This document shows positions 34,694 through 44,165 of a DNA stretch of 62,593 nt, one piece after another (position 1 is the first letter of the stretch; each line of letters begins with the position of its first letter). Made by a program: the position numbers and the translations under genes. The stretch is from Rhodocollybia butyracea (taxonomy: Eukaryota > Basidiomycota > Agaricomycetes > Agaricales > Omphalotaceae), in assembly GCA_015501585.1 (NCBI GenBank), contig JADNRY010000356.1, positions 1 through 62,593 of the forward strand, written 5' to 3'. A model generated the notes under the pieces. It made no database searches and was not told the origin of the DNA. It worked only from the letters and a program-made list of their open reading frames with translations.

Positions 34694-36376
34694 GGTAATG
34701 GCTCCTTAACAGTCATGTCTGAAAAAGGAGGAATGGTGATGATTGGTTATGGGAAGGGTCGGATGTATGAAGTAGATGTACTGAAGCACAGCAGTGTTAG
34801 TGCACAATCCGCCAGCTCACATTCAAAACCAGTTGATATCCTTACCTGGCACCGACGTCTTGGACACGTCTCAATTCCTAGAATCCTCCAAATGGCAAAA
34901 TTAAACCTGGTGGATGGATTGAGTATCACATCGAAGGAGATAGTCGGACTTTGTCAATCTTGCCTGTATGGAAAGGCGACACGCCGACCTTTTGACGAAC
35001 GTTTGGAACACGAGACACGGGTTCTTGAAAGGGTCCACATTGACCTATTTGGACCAACGAGGACACAGAGTAAGGGAGGCGCCATGTACATGATTCTGTT
35101 TACAGATGGGAGATCAACGGTGAAAATTCCGGCTTTCTTGTCCAATAAACGGAGTGAAACTACTCTAAAAGAGTTTCATAAGTATAGGCTCAAAGCGCAA
35201 AATCAAACGGACCAGATACTGCGGACTATTCGAATCGATGGCGGAAAAGAGTTGGATAACAGACTCATGGAGGAGTACTGCTCTGCCAATGGAATTACTA
35301 TCGAAAAAGTGCCGCCGTACTCTTCGGTGGCAAATGGAATGGCCGAGAGAGCAAATAGAACAGTGATTGAAGGGTCGAGAACATTGCTCGAGGAAGGCAA
35401 CCTTGCTCATTCCTTTTGGGCAGAAGCTGCTGCTACATTCTGTTATGTAGACTGCTTTGTTCCTTCAGCAAGATATCCCAACGATGTTCCCATTGAACAG
35501 TGGTCCTCGAAACGTCACAATGTCTCTCACTTGAGACTGTTTGGCTGTAGATGTTGGGCAACGCTGCCAAGTATTTGAACGGAAGGAAAGCTGGGAAGAC
35601 AAGCCGTGGAAGGAATTCTGGTTGGTTTTATGGGAAGAAGAGGATATCGACTGTTCATTCCTGAGTGGAACAAATTCCTAGAGTCGAGGGATGTAAAGTT
35701 TGAGGAAGGAGAGTCGCTGAGAACACGTTCAACAGTGGTGCCTAAGCCCGATCATATCGTAGCTTGGCCCCTGACTGACGTCGACGTCGGTGACAACCCC
35801 GATCATGATCTTGATAGATCAACGGAAATAGCTCCGACTTTGCCGTCTCTGTCTCCTCCAATTGCTCCTAGTCCTCCACAAGATCCTGATGTTCCTGATT
35901 CTCCAGTGTCAAATACTCCTATGGCTAATGTAGACAATCCTCCATCGCCGCCAACGCCTGTATCACCACCTGCGCAGCCGCAATTACGTCGGGGAACTAG
36001 GGAGCGCAGACCAACCAAAAGACTATTGGAATCGGAATCTTATGAGTCAAGGGAAACCGAAGCTCGAAACAAAGGTCGCTCCTGGGTGAGTCAAGTATCT
36101 GGCAAACATCAATCACTTGCTCTCATTGTGCAAAATCCCTGGGCTTTTGCATCAACTGATGCAAACTATTGGATCCCCGCATCATATAGCCAGGCAATGA
36201 AACATGCGGATTTGTGGTTTACCCCTATGGAAGCGGAGTATAACATGCTTATCGAGAAAGGTGTTTGGGAGCTAGTTGAGCTTCCTCCAGGGGCAAACTT
36301 AACAGGTGGCCGATGGACATATGCAATTAAATGGGGGCACATGGAGAGGTACTCAGACAAAAAGCTAGATGGGTAG
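34694..36376 (+). pseudogene. Copia integrase and linker region
   Basis: The zinc-binding GAG-pre-integrase segment reads WHRRLGHVSIPRILQMAK...CQSCLYGK (HHCC). The rve core follows with D in VHIDLFGP, D in RIDGGKELDN and E in NGMAERANRT. The frame ends with TGA (35,576-35,578) after CRCWATLPS. Compared with the family the reading resumes at about 35,590 (GYRLFIPEWNKFLESRDVKF), consistent with a pair of compensating single-base indels around the stop. A Pro-rich linker follows, then ANYWIPASYSQAMKHADLWF and TYAIKWG, the start of RT. The frame shifts again near 36,345. Confidence 0.88.
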
Positions 36377-37758
36377 CGCAAGGTTTCATGCAGGTTTATG
36401 GCATTGACTATGACAAGACCTACGGAGCTGTCGCACGGATGGAATCACTCAGGCTTGTACTCGCTATCATCGTCACCTTAGGACTGAAATTGTTTCAAGT
36501 CGACTTCAAAGGGGCCTTTCTTAACAGCCCTATTGAGCATGATGTGTATATGAAACAACCCAAAGGCTTTGAAGACCCTACTCAAAAACACTATGTATGC
36601 AAACTAAAGCGCTCAATCTATGGAACAAAACAGGGAAGCCATGACTGGCAAGCTACACTTGCAGCGGGTTATAAAGCTGATGGGTATTCTTCCTCACGGA
36701 CAGATCCTTGCATCCGATATCGCCGAACAGACTCCGATTACACCATTACGAGCACTTATGGCAATGATGTGTGCGGTGGTTCTTCCTCCAACAAAAGTAG
36801 GGCTAAGGCGATTGCTGATTTGGGCAAACAATGGGAATCGGCTGAGGTGCAGTCTGAGGTTTTACTTGGGATGACTGTTCGTCAAAATTCTATTACTGGA
36901 TCGATTACCATTTCCAAAGACTCTATTTCGAGAGGATGCTGGAACACTTTGGCTTTGCGGAATGTCACCCCTCGTAAAACACCGTTGCCACCGGGTGTGC
37001 AAGTGGTAAGTGCACCAAATCCATTACCAGAAGAGGAGCGTATCTTCATGTCTGGGAAGCCTTACCGGGAGTTTGTAGGATCTGTTCAATGGGGTTCTGG
37101 TCTTACTAGACCTGATATGGCTTTTGCAACAAATCTTCTTGCACAATATCAGCTCAATCCAGGTCGACGTCATTGGGAACTGGTCGAATGGCTTGCCGGA
37201 TATATTATCTGGTCAATTCATTATGATATTACCTATGTCAGGCCTACTGATAAATCAGCATCTGATAAACCTGGGTCTGGTCTTAAGCCATCAGGTTTTG
37301 TGGACTCAAACTACGCCCAATGTCTGGAAACAAGGCGCTCGACTTCAGGCTATGTATTCTTAATGGCTGGAGCGCCAGTTTCGTGGGGCTCAAAGCGGCA
37401 AGCTACTGTTGCTCTTTCTACCGTTGAGGCTGAATATGTGTCACTTGCGAGGGCTAGTCAGCAAGCTGTCTGGATGTCGTCCTTTCTTTCTGAAGTGGAC
37501 TTGGAACAGGATGGACCGGTTGAACTCTTTGGAGATAGTGAAGGGGCGAATAGCTTAGCAGAGCATGCGAAGTGTCATGCTCTCGCAAAACATATCGACA
37601 TCAGACATCACCATATCAGAGAAAAGGTGGCTAATGGTGATATCATCATAAAAGATGTTCGTTCACCTGATAATCTGGGTGATTTGTTTACCAAAGCTCT
37701 AGCGGGACCGATACACTCAAAATTGGTGAGCAAATTGGGCTTGGATCATACGGAGTAG
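36331..37758 (+). pseudogene. Copia reverse transcriptase and RNase H
   Basis: The sequence shows ARWVAQGFMQVYGIDYDKTY, LFQVDFKGAFLNSPI, VYMKQPKGF and KLKRSIYGTKQGSHDW of copia RT. The active-site box reads Y-G-N-D (36,757-36,768) where copia elements have Y-x-D-D, so the first Asp is Asn. RNase H motifs follow: GFVDSNYAQ, RRSTSGYVFLMAGAPVSWGS, STVEAEYVSLARASQ and the C-terminal IDIRHHHIREKVANGD and LFTKAL. The frame ends at 37,758, then GGGAGG (short polypurine tract) and the 3' LTR. Confidence 0.9.
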
Positions 37759-37763
37759 GGAGG

Positions 37764-38029
37764 TGTTGAGTAGTACTCCGTACAGTATGCTTTGCCTTAC
37801 TGATTATAGACATTACTTATGCTTCCATTCTGCTTACATATGAGACCCGCAGTATATCGCTTACTTTACATATTTCTTCCTCCCTCAGTTGTACCGTCAC
37901 GTTCAACTGAGTGTGAGTTCTCTTTTCTATTTTATGTATTGTATACTTATCGACTTCTACTTAGTTATCTCGTCTACAGGTATAGTAGCAGTTGTACCGT
38001 CACGTTCAACTGAGTTTATCTCGTCTACA
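37764..38029 (+). repeat. 3' LTR of copia element
   Basis: 266 bp, identical to the 5' LTR apart from three single-base differences (C/T in GAT(C/T)AT, A/T in ATG(A/T)ATTG and A/G in CTC(A/G)TCT). It is followed by the CTGCA duplication. Confidence 0.95.
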
Positions 38030-41000
38030 CTGCATGGTAAAAGAGCAGTGTAAGGCAGCTTGGAGCATATATTTGAATGTTTTATAGTAGTTTCTTATGT
38101 TGTTACATATCATGTATGTACAGTTTAAATCAGTTTAACCTGGTCTGCACTGGTTTAAATTTGCACTGATTTAAACTGCTTGAACCATGATGAATTGGAC
38201 CAGTGAACCGGTGCAATCAGTGCAGGTCCATGATTCATACAGATCTAGGTTTTTTATGGACCGGTCCAATTCATGATTCATTGAATTTTTGGTAAATAAA
38301 CTGAATTGGATTGGACCTTCAAACCCTAAGCCCAGATGTATATTAAATCCATGTTGAAAGGGAGTGACAAGGGAATGGTCTTCAAAGGTTGTGACTCCAA
38401 TAGGAAGCCCTTGAAAGCAACCCGAGTAATGATCTGGTAGCGAATCTGTGCATGGTCCTCAGTGGGCAAGCTATTATAATCTTGATAAAATGTGGCATGC
38501 TAGAAAACAACCTTTGAGCATGGAAGAATTGAATCACAGAGGGTGAAGAGAAATGCCTAACCTCCTGGACTAAGTAGACTTCAATGAGCTGTTTTACAGT
38601 CTCATTGTCAGGCAATACCCAACCAGTGGCCTCAGTTGGCCAGATTTCAGCTGCGGATGAAGCTGAAGAATGAAACTGAGACAGAAAGTGACATCATCCA
38701 CATCACATGATTGACCTGTGCAGGCAACAAAGAAGGATGGAGTGATAAAGTCGGGGAGGTATCTCAGATGGATAAGAATCAGGCCAGTCAGTGTACCATA
38801 TGCTTTGACTGTGGCTGTCATCTTGGCTGATGCCATTTTGTCAAGTGCCAATGACTTCAAGCCACTTGCAATGTCAGTCCAAATGATACTATCATGTTTC
38901 ATGATATGCATGGCTGCGGATAAAAATGCCCGGGTAATTCCAACCCCTTCCCCCACACCACTGGAAGGTTATAGTTAGGGCAAGACAGCCAGCAGAGAAA
39001 ATACTGCATACAGTTTAACCTTGATCTTGCAGCCAAAATACTGAAGCCCTATAGGGAGGTCTACTTGAACAGCTCAGTTTGAAGCAAGAGGGTACCCGTG
39101 AAAACTAATGAGCTCTTTAATAAAAGAAGCAGCAACAACATCTGCAGAGGGAAGATCTGAGACCACAGAGATAGTATGGCCAGGTGTTAATGGGAGTAGA
39201 AGGCTCCTTAACTCGGCAGTAGTGGTAGGATTGTTGGTAGGCCTACAGTCACTCATGATGTTGTCCAAGAGATCCAAACGGCGTTGAGCCTGAGCGCGCG
39301 GATTAGGCTAAGAGATGTGTAAAAAATATAAAAAAAAAACAAAAAATCCAAAAGAGATGTCATACCAAAGGGCTGACTGAGCAAATGGGTCTAGTATTCC
39401 TAGGAGGAATAGGAGGTGCATTAACAGGAGCAGTGGAAGGTCCAGCCTCGGGAGATGAATGTTGCTGGGCGGAAGCTTGAGCTTGGTCCTGTACACATAA
39501 AATTTGAGAGAAAGACTTGGCATAAATAGAAAAACATACACCACCATAAGAGACAGGTCAATTGCCCTTTGGATATTTTCTGCCTCTTCACTGTCTCCAT
39601 CATCAATGTCTAGAGTGTCAGGCTGTGTAAAGCTGACTGAAGTGGAAGGTCACTAGCGCCTAAGACAGAAATGGCACCCTGCCTTGAGGACAATGATTCA
39701 ACATCCATAGTACTAGGAGCTGTGGTACTTCCGTTGACTTGTGGAATAATGCAACGGATGAGAAGGTACCACCGGACACTCTCGGAAACATGTAAAATTG
39801 TCTGTATCTTGGTCTGTATCAGAGTCTTCATCTTCTTGAGGGAGCTCAGCCCATTCAGGGTCATGAAGAAAAGGCGTTACAAGCTTGAAGCCAGCACAAA
39901 AGTGCCACTGCCAGTTGAATGGTCCAGAAGCGGGAGCTTATTAGATTTTGTGAGATATTATAAATGGGAAAAGGAAAGAGAAAGAATGACACACTGATAA
40001 AAATTGTCCTCTCCTCAAATCCATGTTCAGATTAAGTCTTATTTAGGTAAGGAAGGAGAGTTGGAGCCTCCCACCAGTCAGTGGCAAAGGCTTGGCGCAA
40101 GAGAGGATAAGCACGTGGGTGTCTCTTTTCTGAACCCTTGATCTTGCTAGGCTTTATGTTGGACTGAGCTACCACCCATAATAGAGTAGTTTGTGAAGTA
40201 GGTAAACGTGGAGGGAGAGTGATTTCCATGGCAGCAAGCCAGTGGGATGTAATGGAATGGTCAACAGTATCACGTGTCTCCATACCAGTTGAGCCAGCCG
40301 GCACAAGGACTGTCCATACTAATCCCTGAGCCTCAAGAGCTTCCAAAAGCAGGTGGACATTGGGAATGCAGATTTGTATGTCACTTGAAAGTGGGCGCCA
40401 TTCAAGTGTGGGATCAGGTACAAGGTCTGTCTAGTATGAGTTGAATGCTGATAAGAATAATTGAGATACAGTGAATATTCAATGAACATACATCACATGG
40501 TTCAGGGATAAAAACAATATGGAGATTGAGCGGGACTGCACCACGCCTGTTACTGCCGGCAGTACTGGGGTAGGCAGACCTTGCAACATTGTGGTTGCTT
40601 GCTTTGCCCTTTTTTGGAAGTGCACTCATGGTATGAGCAACACGGCGAGAGTTGGTACTGGGGAGAGCAGCCCGGGTGGCATTTATGGCGCCAGGGCCTT
40701 GCCAGACCACAGCGGAAGCTCCTCGCTGGGTTGAAGCAGAGTTCAGGAAAAGAGGAGATGGACTGGGGGACCTGTACAAGATATCAGACATATGTAGTGT
40801 ACTTGAAGTTCAAAAAAGCAATTGACTCAATGTTGTAATGAGCTTGGTATATGGCTCCACACCGGGTTCCTCCTGCAATGGTCCTGTAGCAAGCAGTGTG
40901 CCGCATGACAGCACTCCAGTCACACTATCACACAAAGTTAGAGGTTTAGAAATTAATAGAGATATTTCATCATTTACCAGAGCTAAAATCCACTACAACC

Positions 41001-41536
41001 AGTGGCAGGGCAAGAGCCCTTGGCAGGCAAAGTCCTGGGAGCTGGATCCTCAGTGTGGTGCTCCTTGGCATGGCCACAGACACAGAGATCAGTCTTCACA
41101 GAGAAAATTAGTACATAGGAGATGGTCAAAGGATTGCCACTGATGTTAGGCCCTTGAACCAAGTACTCTGCACAGGAAAGTGAGTTGGAACATTGTGTGC
41201 AAGGCCTTTTTGACAAATGGTGAAAGAGCAAAAGAGCGGGATTTGGAATTGAAAAAAAGAATTTCAAGGAAAAAGGCGCTTGTGGATCAAGTGATCAGGC
41301 CAAATATATGACATCACTGATAAGTGAGCGGTTCCTAGTACCGGATATTGAGCACTAAGTAACAGTTTGCTTCTTATTGACAGAACTTGAAAATGTAGGA
41401 ATTCTGGAAATCCAAAAATCCAGAGTGAAGCGCAGAAATCTTAAGAATGGTGCGCAAAAAAAATTCAGATCATGCGTGAAAATTGGAGACCTGGGAAAAT
41501 CATGTGTTTGTTGGCATGACAGAATGATATGCCTAC

Positions 41537-41815
41537 CGTGATCATGATCATGATTGAGAAATCAAATTATTGGGCTACCACAATGGAATTTTCGGGACTG
41601 ATCACAGAATTATCATGCATCAGTACTGGATCATGGTCACATAATCTGCCTTTTTGTGGATACCTAAGAATGGATTGTGATCATGGTGCAAAACTCAAAA
41701 TTTGACAGTGATCATGCTACAAAAATGATAATGCATGCCCAATCATGGTCCAAGAATGTCTATCAAGGACCGCCAGCTTGATAATTTATTTTTGTCCAAC
41801 AAGGACACCCATAAC
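41537..41815. repeat. TGATCATG-rich repeat unit M1
   Basis: This spacer runs from TACCGTGATCATGATCATG to TTGTCCAACAAGGACACCC. It recurs in direct orientation at about 43,877-44,165 (M2), and the last 35 bp recur again at about 43,840-43,872. Many GATCATG and CATGATCA words resemble the termini of the integrase element, so it may be the element's other end or an independent MITE. Confidence 0.6.
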
Positions 41816-42152
41816 GGTAGGCATATCCAACAATTTCATGATTTTCCCAGGACTCTGATTTTCATGCCGGATCTGAATTTTTTCGCGCAGCATTCTGAAG
41901 ATTTCTGTGCTCTACTCTAGATTTTTGTATTCCCAGATTTAAATCTGTTATCAACGACAAGCAATCTTTTACATAGTAGTGTGGATCAGGCACAGAACCC
42001 AAAAATTTCATGCCACTCACTTTTCATTATCGGTGATGTCATATATCTGGCCTGATCACTTGATCTGCAAGCGCCTTTTTCCTTGTTATTCTTTTTCACT
42101 TTTCAATTGCCAAGCCCGCCCTTTTGCTCTTTGACGTCTCTTTTATTTTCAA

Positions 42153-43150
42153 AAATGCCTTGCACAAAATATTCCAGCTCACTTCCCTGTGCCCAGTACT
42201 TGGTTCAAGGTCCTAATGTTTGTGGATTTCCTTTAACCATCTGTTGTATAACTAATATGCACTTTACAGACTGATCTATGTGTCTGTGACCATGCCAAGG
42301 AGCACCACACTGAGGATCCAGCTCCTAGAACCTTGCCAGCCAAGGGTCCTTGCCCAACCACCGGTTGCAGTGGATTTTTGACTCTGGTAAATCATGAAAC
42401 CTATCTATTAATTTCTCAACCTCTAACTCACTATGATAGTTGGACTGGAGTGCTGTCACGCGGCACACCACCTGCTACAGCCTACAGGACCATTGCAGGA
42501 GGAACACGTGTGGGGCCATATACCAAGCTCATTACAACATTGAGTCAATTGCTTTTTTGAACTCTAAGTACACTACACATGTCTGATATCTTGTACAGGT
42601 CCACTGGTCCATCTCCTCTTTTCCTGAACTCAGCCTCAACCCAGCGAGGTGCTTCCACTGTGGTCTGGCAAGGACCTGGCTCCATAAACGCCACCCAGGC
42701 TGCTCTCCCCAGTACCAACTCTCGCCGTGTTGCTCATACCATGAGTGTGCTTCCAAAAAAGGGTAAAGCAAGCAACCACAATGTTGCAAGATCTGCTTAC
42801 CCCAGTACTGCCAGCAGTACCAGGCGTGGTGCGGTCCCCCTCAATCTCCGTATTGTTTTCATCCCTGAACCATGTGATGTACGTTCATTGAATATTCACT
42901 GTATCTCAATTATTCTTATCAGCGTTCAACTTGTAGACAGACCTTGTACCTGATCCTACACTTGAATGGCGCCCACTTGTAAGTGGGATATGAATCTGCA
43001 TTCCTGATGCCCACCTGCTTGTGGAGGCTCTTGAGGCTCACGGATTGGTATGGATGGTACTTGTGCCGGCTGGGTCAACCAGTATGGAGACACGTGATAC
43101 AGTTGACCATTCCATTACATCCCAGCTTGCTGCAATGGAAATCTCTGGCT
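42153..43150 (+). pseudogene. HECT-like gene 5' fragment (copy B)
   Basis: The start is ATG at 42,153 (MPCTKYSSSLPCAQYLVQGP), intact here unlike copy A. After an intron ending in TTTACAG (about 42,269) comes DLCVCDHAKEHHTEDPAPRT and CPTTGCSGF; later exons read MSDILYRSTGPSPLFLNSAS, RRAVHTM-like RRVAHTMSVLPKKGKASNH and METRDTVDHSITSQLAAMEI. It ends where it abuts the inverted integrase fragment. Only the N-terminal module is present, with neither the UIM nor the HECT-like part. Confidence 0.65.
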
Positions 43151-43239
43151 GAACAATGAGGTGGTTCAGAAGGAGTGTCTATTGAGGAAACTGGAGATGT
43201 GCTGCGCTTCCGCTTTGATCGATTGGTACTTGAAGGCAA

Positions 43240-43330
43240 TATATAGGAGTTTGAAGTGAGAGATCTGCTGGAGGTGGTGCGCGTACAACAGATACAAAAA
43301 GCCATAAGAGACTAGAGATCCTCATAATGG
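43240..43330 (-). pseudogene. Integrase gene 5' fragment (copy B)
   Basis: The minus strand encodes MRISSLLWLFVSVVRAPPPA and DLSLQT, matching the first 28 residues of the copy A integrase with few changes, then loses similarity at about 43,240, the deletion junction. Confidence 0.75.
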
Positions 43331-43876
43331 CTGAGAATGACACAAGTACAAAGAGAAGATGACTCCAGGTAATACATTTTTAGTAAGGGTAATGATGGTG
43401 AATTTCAAATCACCTTAATCAGTACAGATAATACCAATCATGGTTACAATATTCCCAACCACAGGCTCAATAATCTGATCACATCCTCAATAATTCCAAT
43501 CACGGTCCTAATAATTCCAATCACAGTCCTAATAATTCCAATCATGGTCCCATGATTCCAATCACGGTCCCAATAATCCCAATCACAGTCTCATGATTTC
43601 AATCACGGTCTAATAATTCCAATCATGATCTCAATAATTTCAATCATGGTCAGGTGAGTCATGAGATTCTTAGACAATCATGGTCATGATAATTCCCCAA
43701 TCATGACCATGATCATGGTTGATTTTTGGGCAGCCCGCAGACTATTTTCTGGGACAGTATTCCTTAATATCATGATTCTTCTTGGTCACGAAAATCTGAG
43801 TTTTTCATGAATCATGACTGGATAATCACGCCCAAGGTGGTAGTCAGGATAATCTATTTGTGTCCAACAAGGACAC

Positions 43877-44165
43877 TAAAATACCGTGATCATGATCATG
43901 ATTGAGAAATCAAATTATCAGGATACCACAGTGGGATTTTCGGGACTGATTACAGAAATATCAAGTATCATTACTGGATCATGGTCACATAATCTGCCTT
44001 TTAGTGCATACCTAAGAATCGATCATGATCATGGTGCACAACTCAAAAATTGACAGTGATCATGCTACAAGAATGATAATCCATGCCCAGTCATGGTACA
44101 AGAATGTCTACTATTGAGGGCCACCAACTTGATAATTTATTTTTGTCCAACAAGGACACCCATAG
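43877..44165. repeat. TGATCATG-rich repeat unit M2
   Basis: A direct repeat of 41,537-41,815 with scattered point differences, from TACCGTGATCATGATCATG to CAACAAGGACACCCATA. It is preceded by a partial copy of the unit's own end, so the unit tends to occur in tandem. Confidence 0.75.

Larger units (their letters stand above)
32941..38029 (+). mobile_element. Full-length Ty1/copia LTR retrotransposon (5,089 bp)
   Basis: Two 266-bp LTRs with TG...CA ends flank gag-pol, and CTGCA is duplicated on both sides (32,936-32,940 and 38,030-38,034). The LTRs differ at 3 of 266 positions by direct comparison, so insertion is recent. The order gag, protease, integrase, RT, RNase H is Ty1/copia. It landed in the HECT-like gene of the integrase element, on the opposite strand. 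The coding region carries two in-frame-region stops and a frameshift, plus an altered RT active site, so it looks non-autonomous despite its youth. Confidence 0.95.
31836..41207 (-). pseudogene. UIM / HECT-like ubiquitin-ligase-like gene of the integrase element
   Basis: Read on the minus strand the pieces in order are: Cys-rich module PCTQCSNSLSCAEYLVQGPN, DLCVCGHAKEHH and CPATGCSGF (41,207-40,990); MSDILYRSPSPSPLFLNSAS (40,791); EWRPLSSDIQICIPNVHLLL and LPPRLPTSQTTLLWVVAQ (to 40,030); an acidic SEEAENIQRAIDLSL, a ubiquitin-interacting-motif match (about 39,550); LLPLTPGHTISVVSDLPSAD (39,160); GEGVGITRAFLSAAM and AYGTLTGLILIHLRYLPDFI (38,940-38,750), resembling a HECT N-lobe; then, beyond the copia insertion, AANCIKWVLPTAASDEEHEL and finally KPFHVYTCYSQTEI with a Cys in the HECT active-site context. 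The start codon is AGG in this copy but ATG in copy B. Exon borders are only partly resolved. The HECT assignment is inference from motif order. Confidence 0.5.
23322..41538. mobile_element. Large integrase-core / HECT-like transposon (copy A, invaded)
   Basis: The left tip GCGGGCTGCACAAAAATC and the following CATGATCATG-rich, 21-bp repeat zone recur in inverted form at 43,470-43,738. Going inward, a plus-strand D,D,E integrase gene (23,646-29,083) and a convergent minus-strand UIM/HECT-like gene (41,207 to 31,836) follow. Both genes have matching partial copies in copy B (41,816-43,738), which supports one two-gene element. After removing the copia insert (5.1 kb), the fold-back MITE and other insertions, the original would be near 10 kb (inference). 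Both genes are broken. The right border is inferred from where the inverted homology with copy B stops. Confidence 0.6.
40400..43150. repeat. Large inverted repeat (palindrome) of HECT-like gene 5' halves
   Basis: The minus-strand sequence 41,538 down to about 40,230 matches the plus-strand sequence 41,816 up to about 43,150, including upstream DNA, the Cys-rich exon, the MSDILYRS exon and the ETRDTVDHSITS exon. The spacer is about 277 bp (41,539-41,815). Arms of over 1 kb make a strong fold-back structure. Confidence 0.85.
41816..43738. mobile_element. Integrase element copy B, inverted and internally deleted
   Basis: From the right it has the same tip (GCAGCCCGC at 43,738 in inverse), the inverted 21-bp repeat array and the first codons of the integrase on the minus strand (MRISSLLWLFVSVVRAPPPA, down to about 43,240). 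Sequence then jumps to the HECT-like gene on the plus strand (42,153 to about 43,150). The middle of the element, over 10 kb in copy A, is gone. Such internally deleted forms are typical non-autonomous derivatives. Confidence 0.7.
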
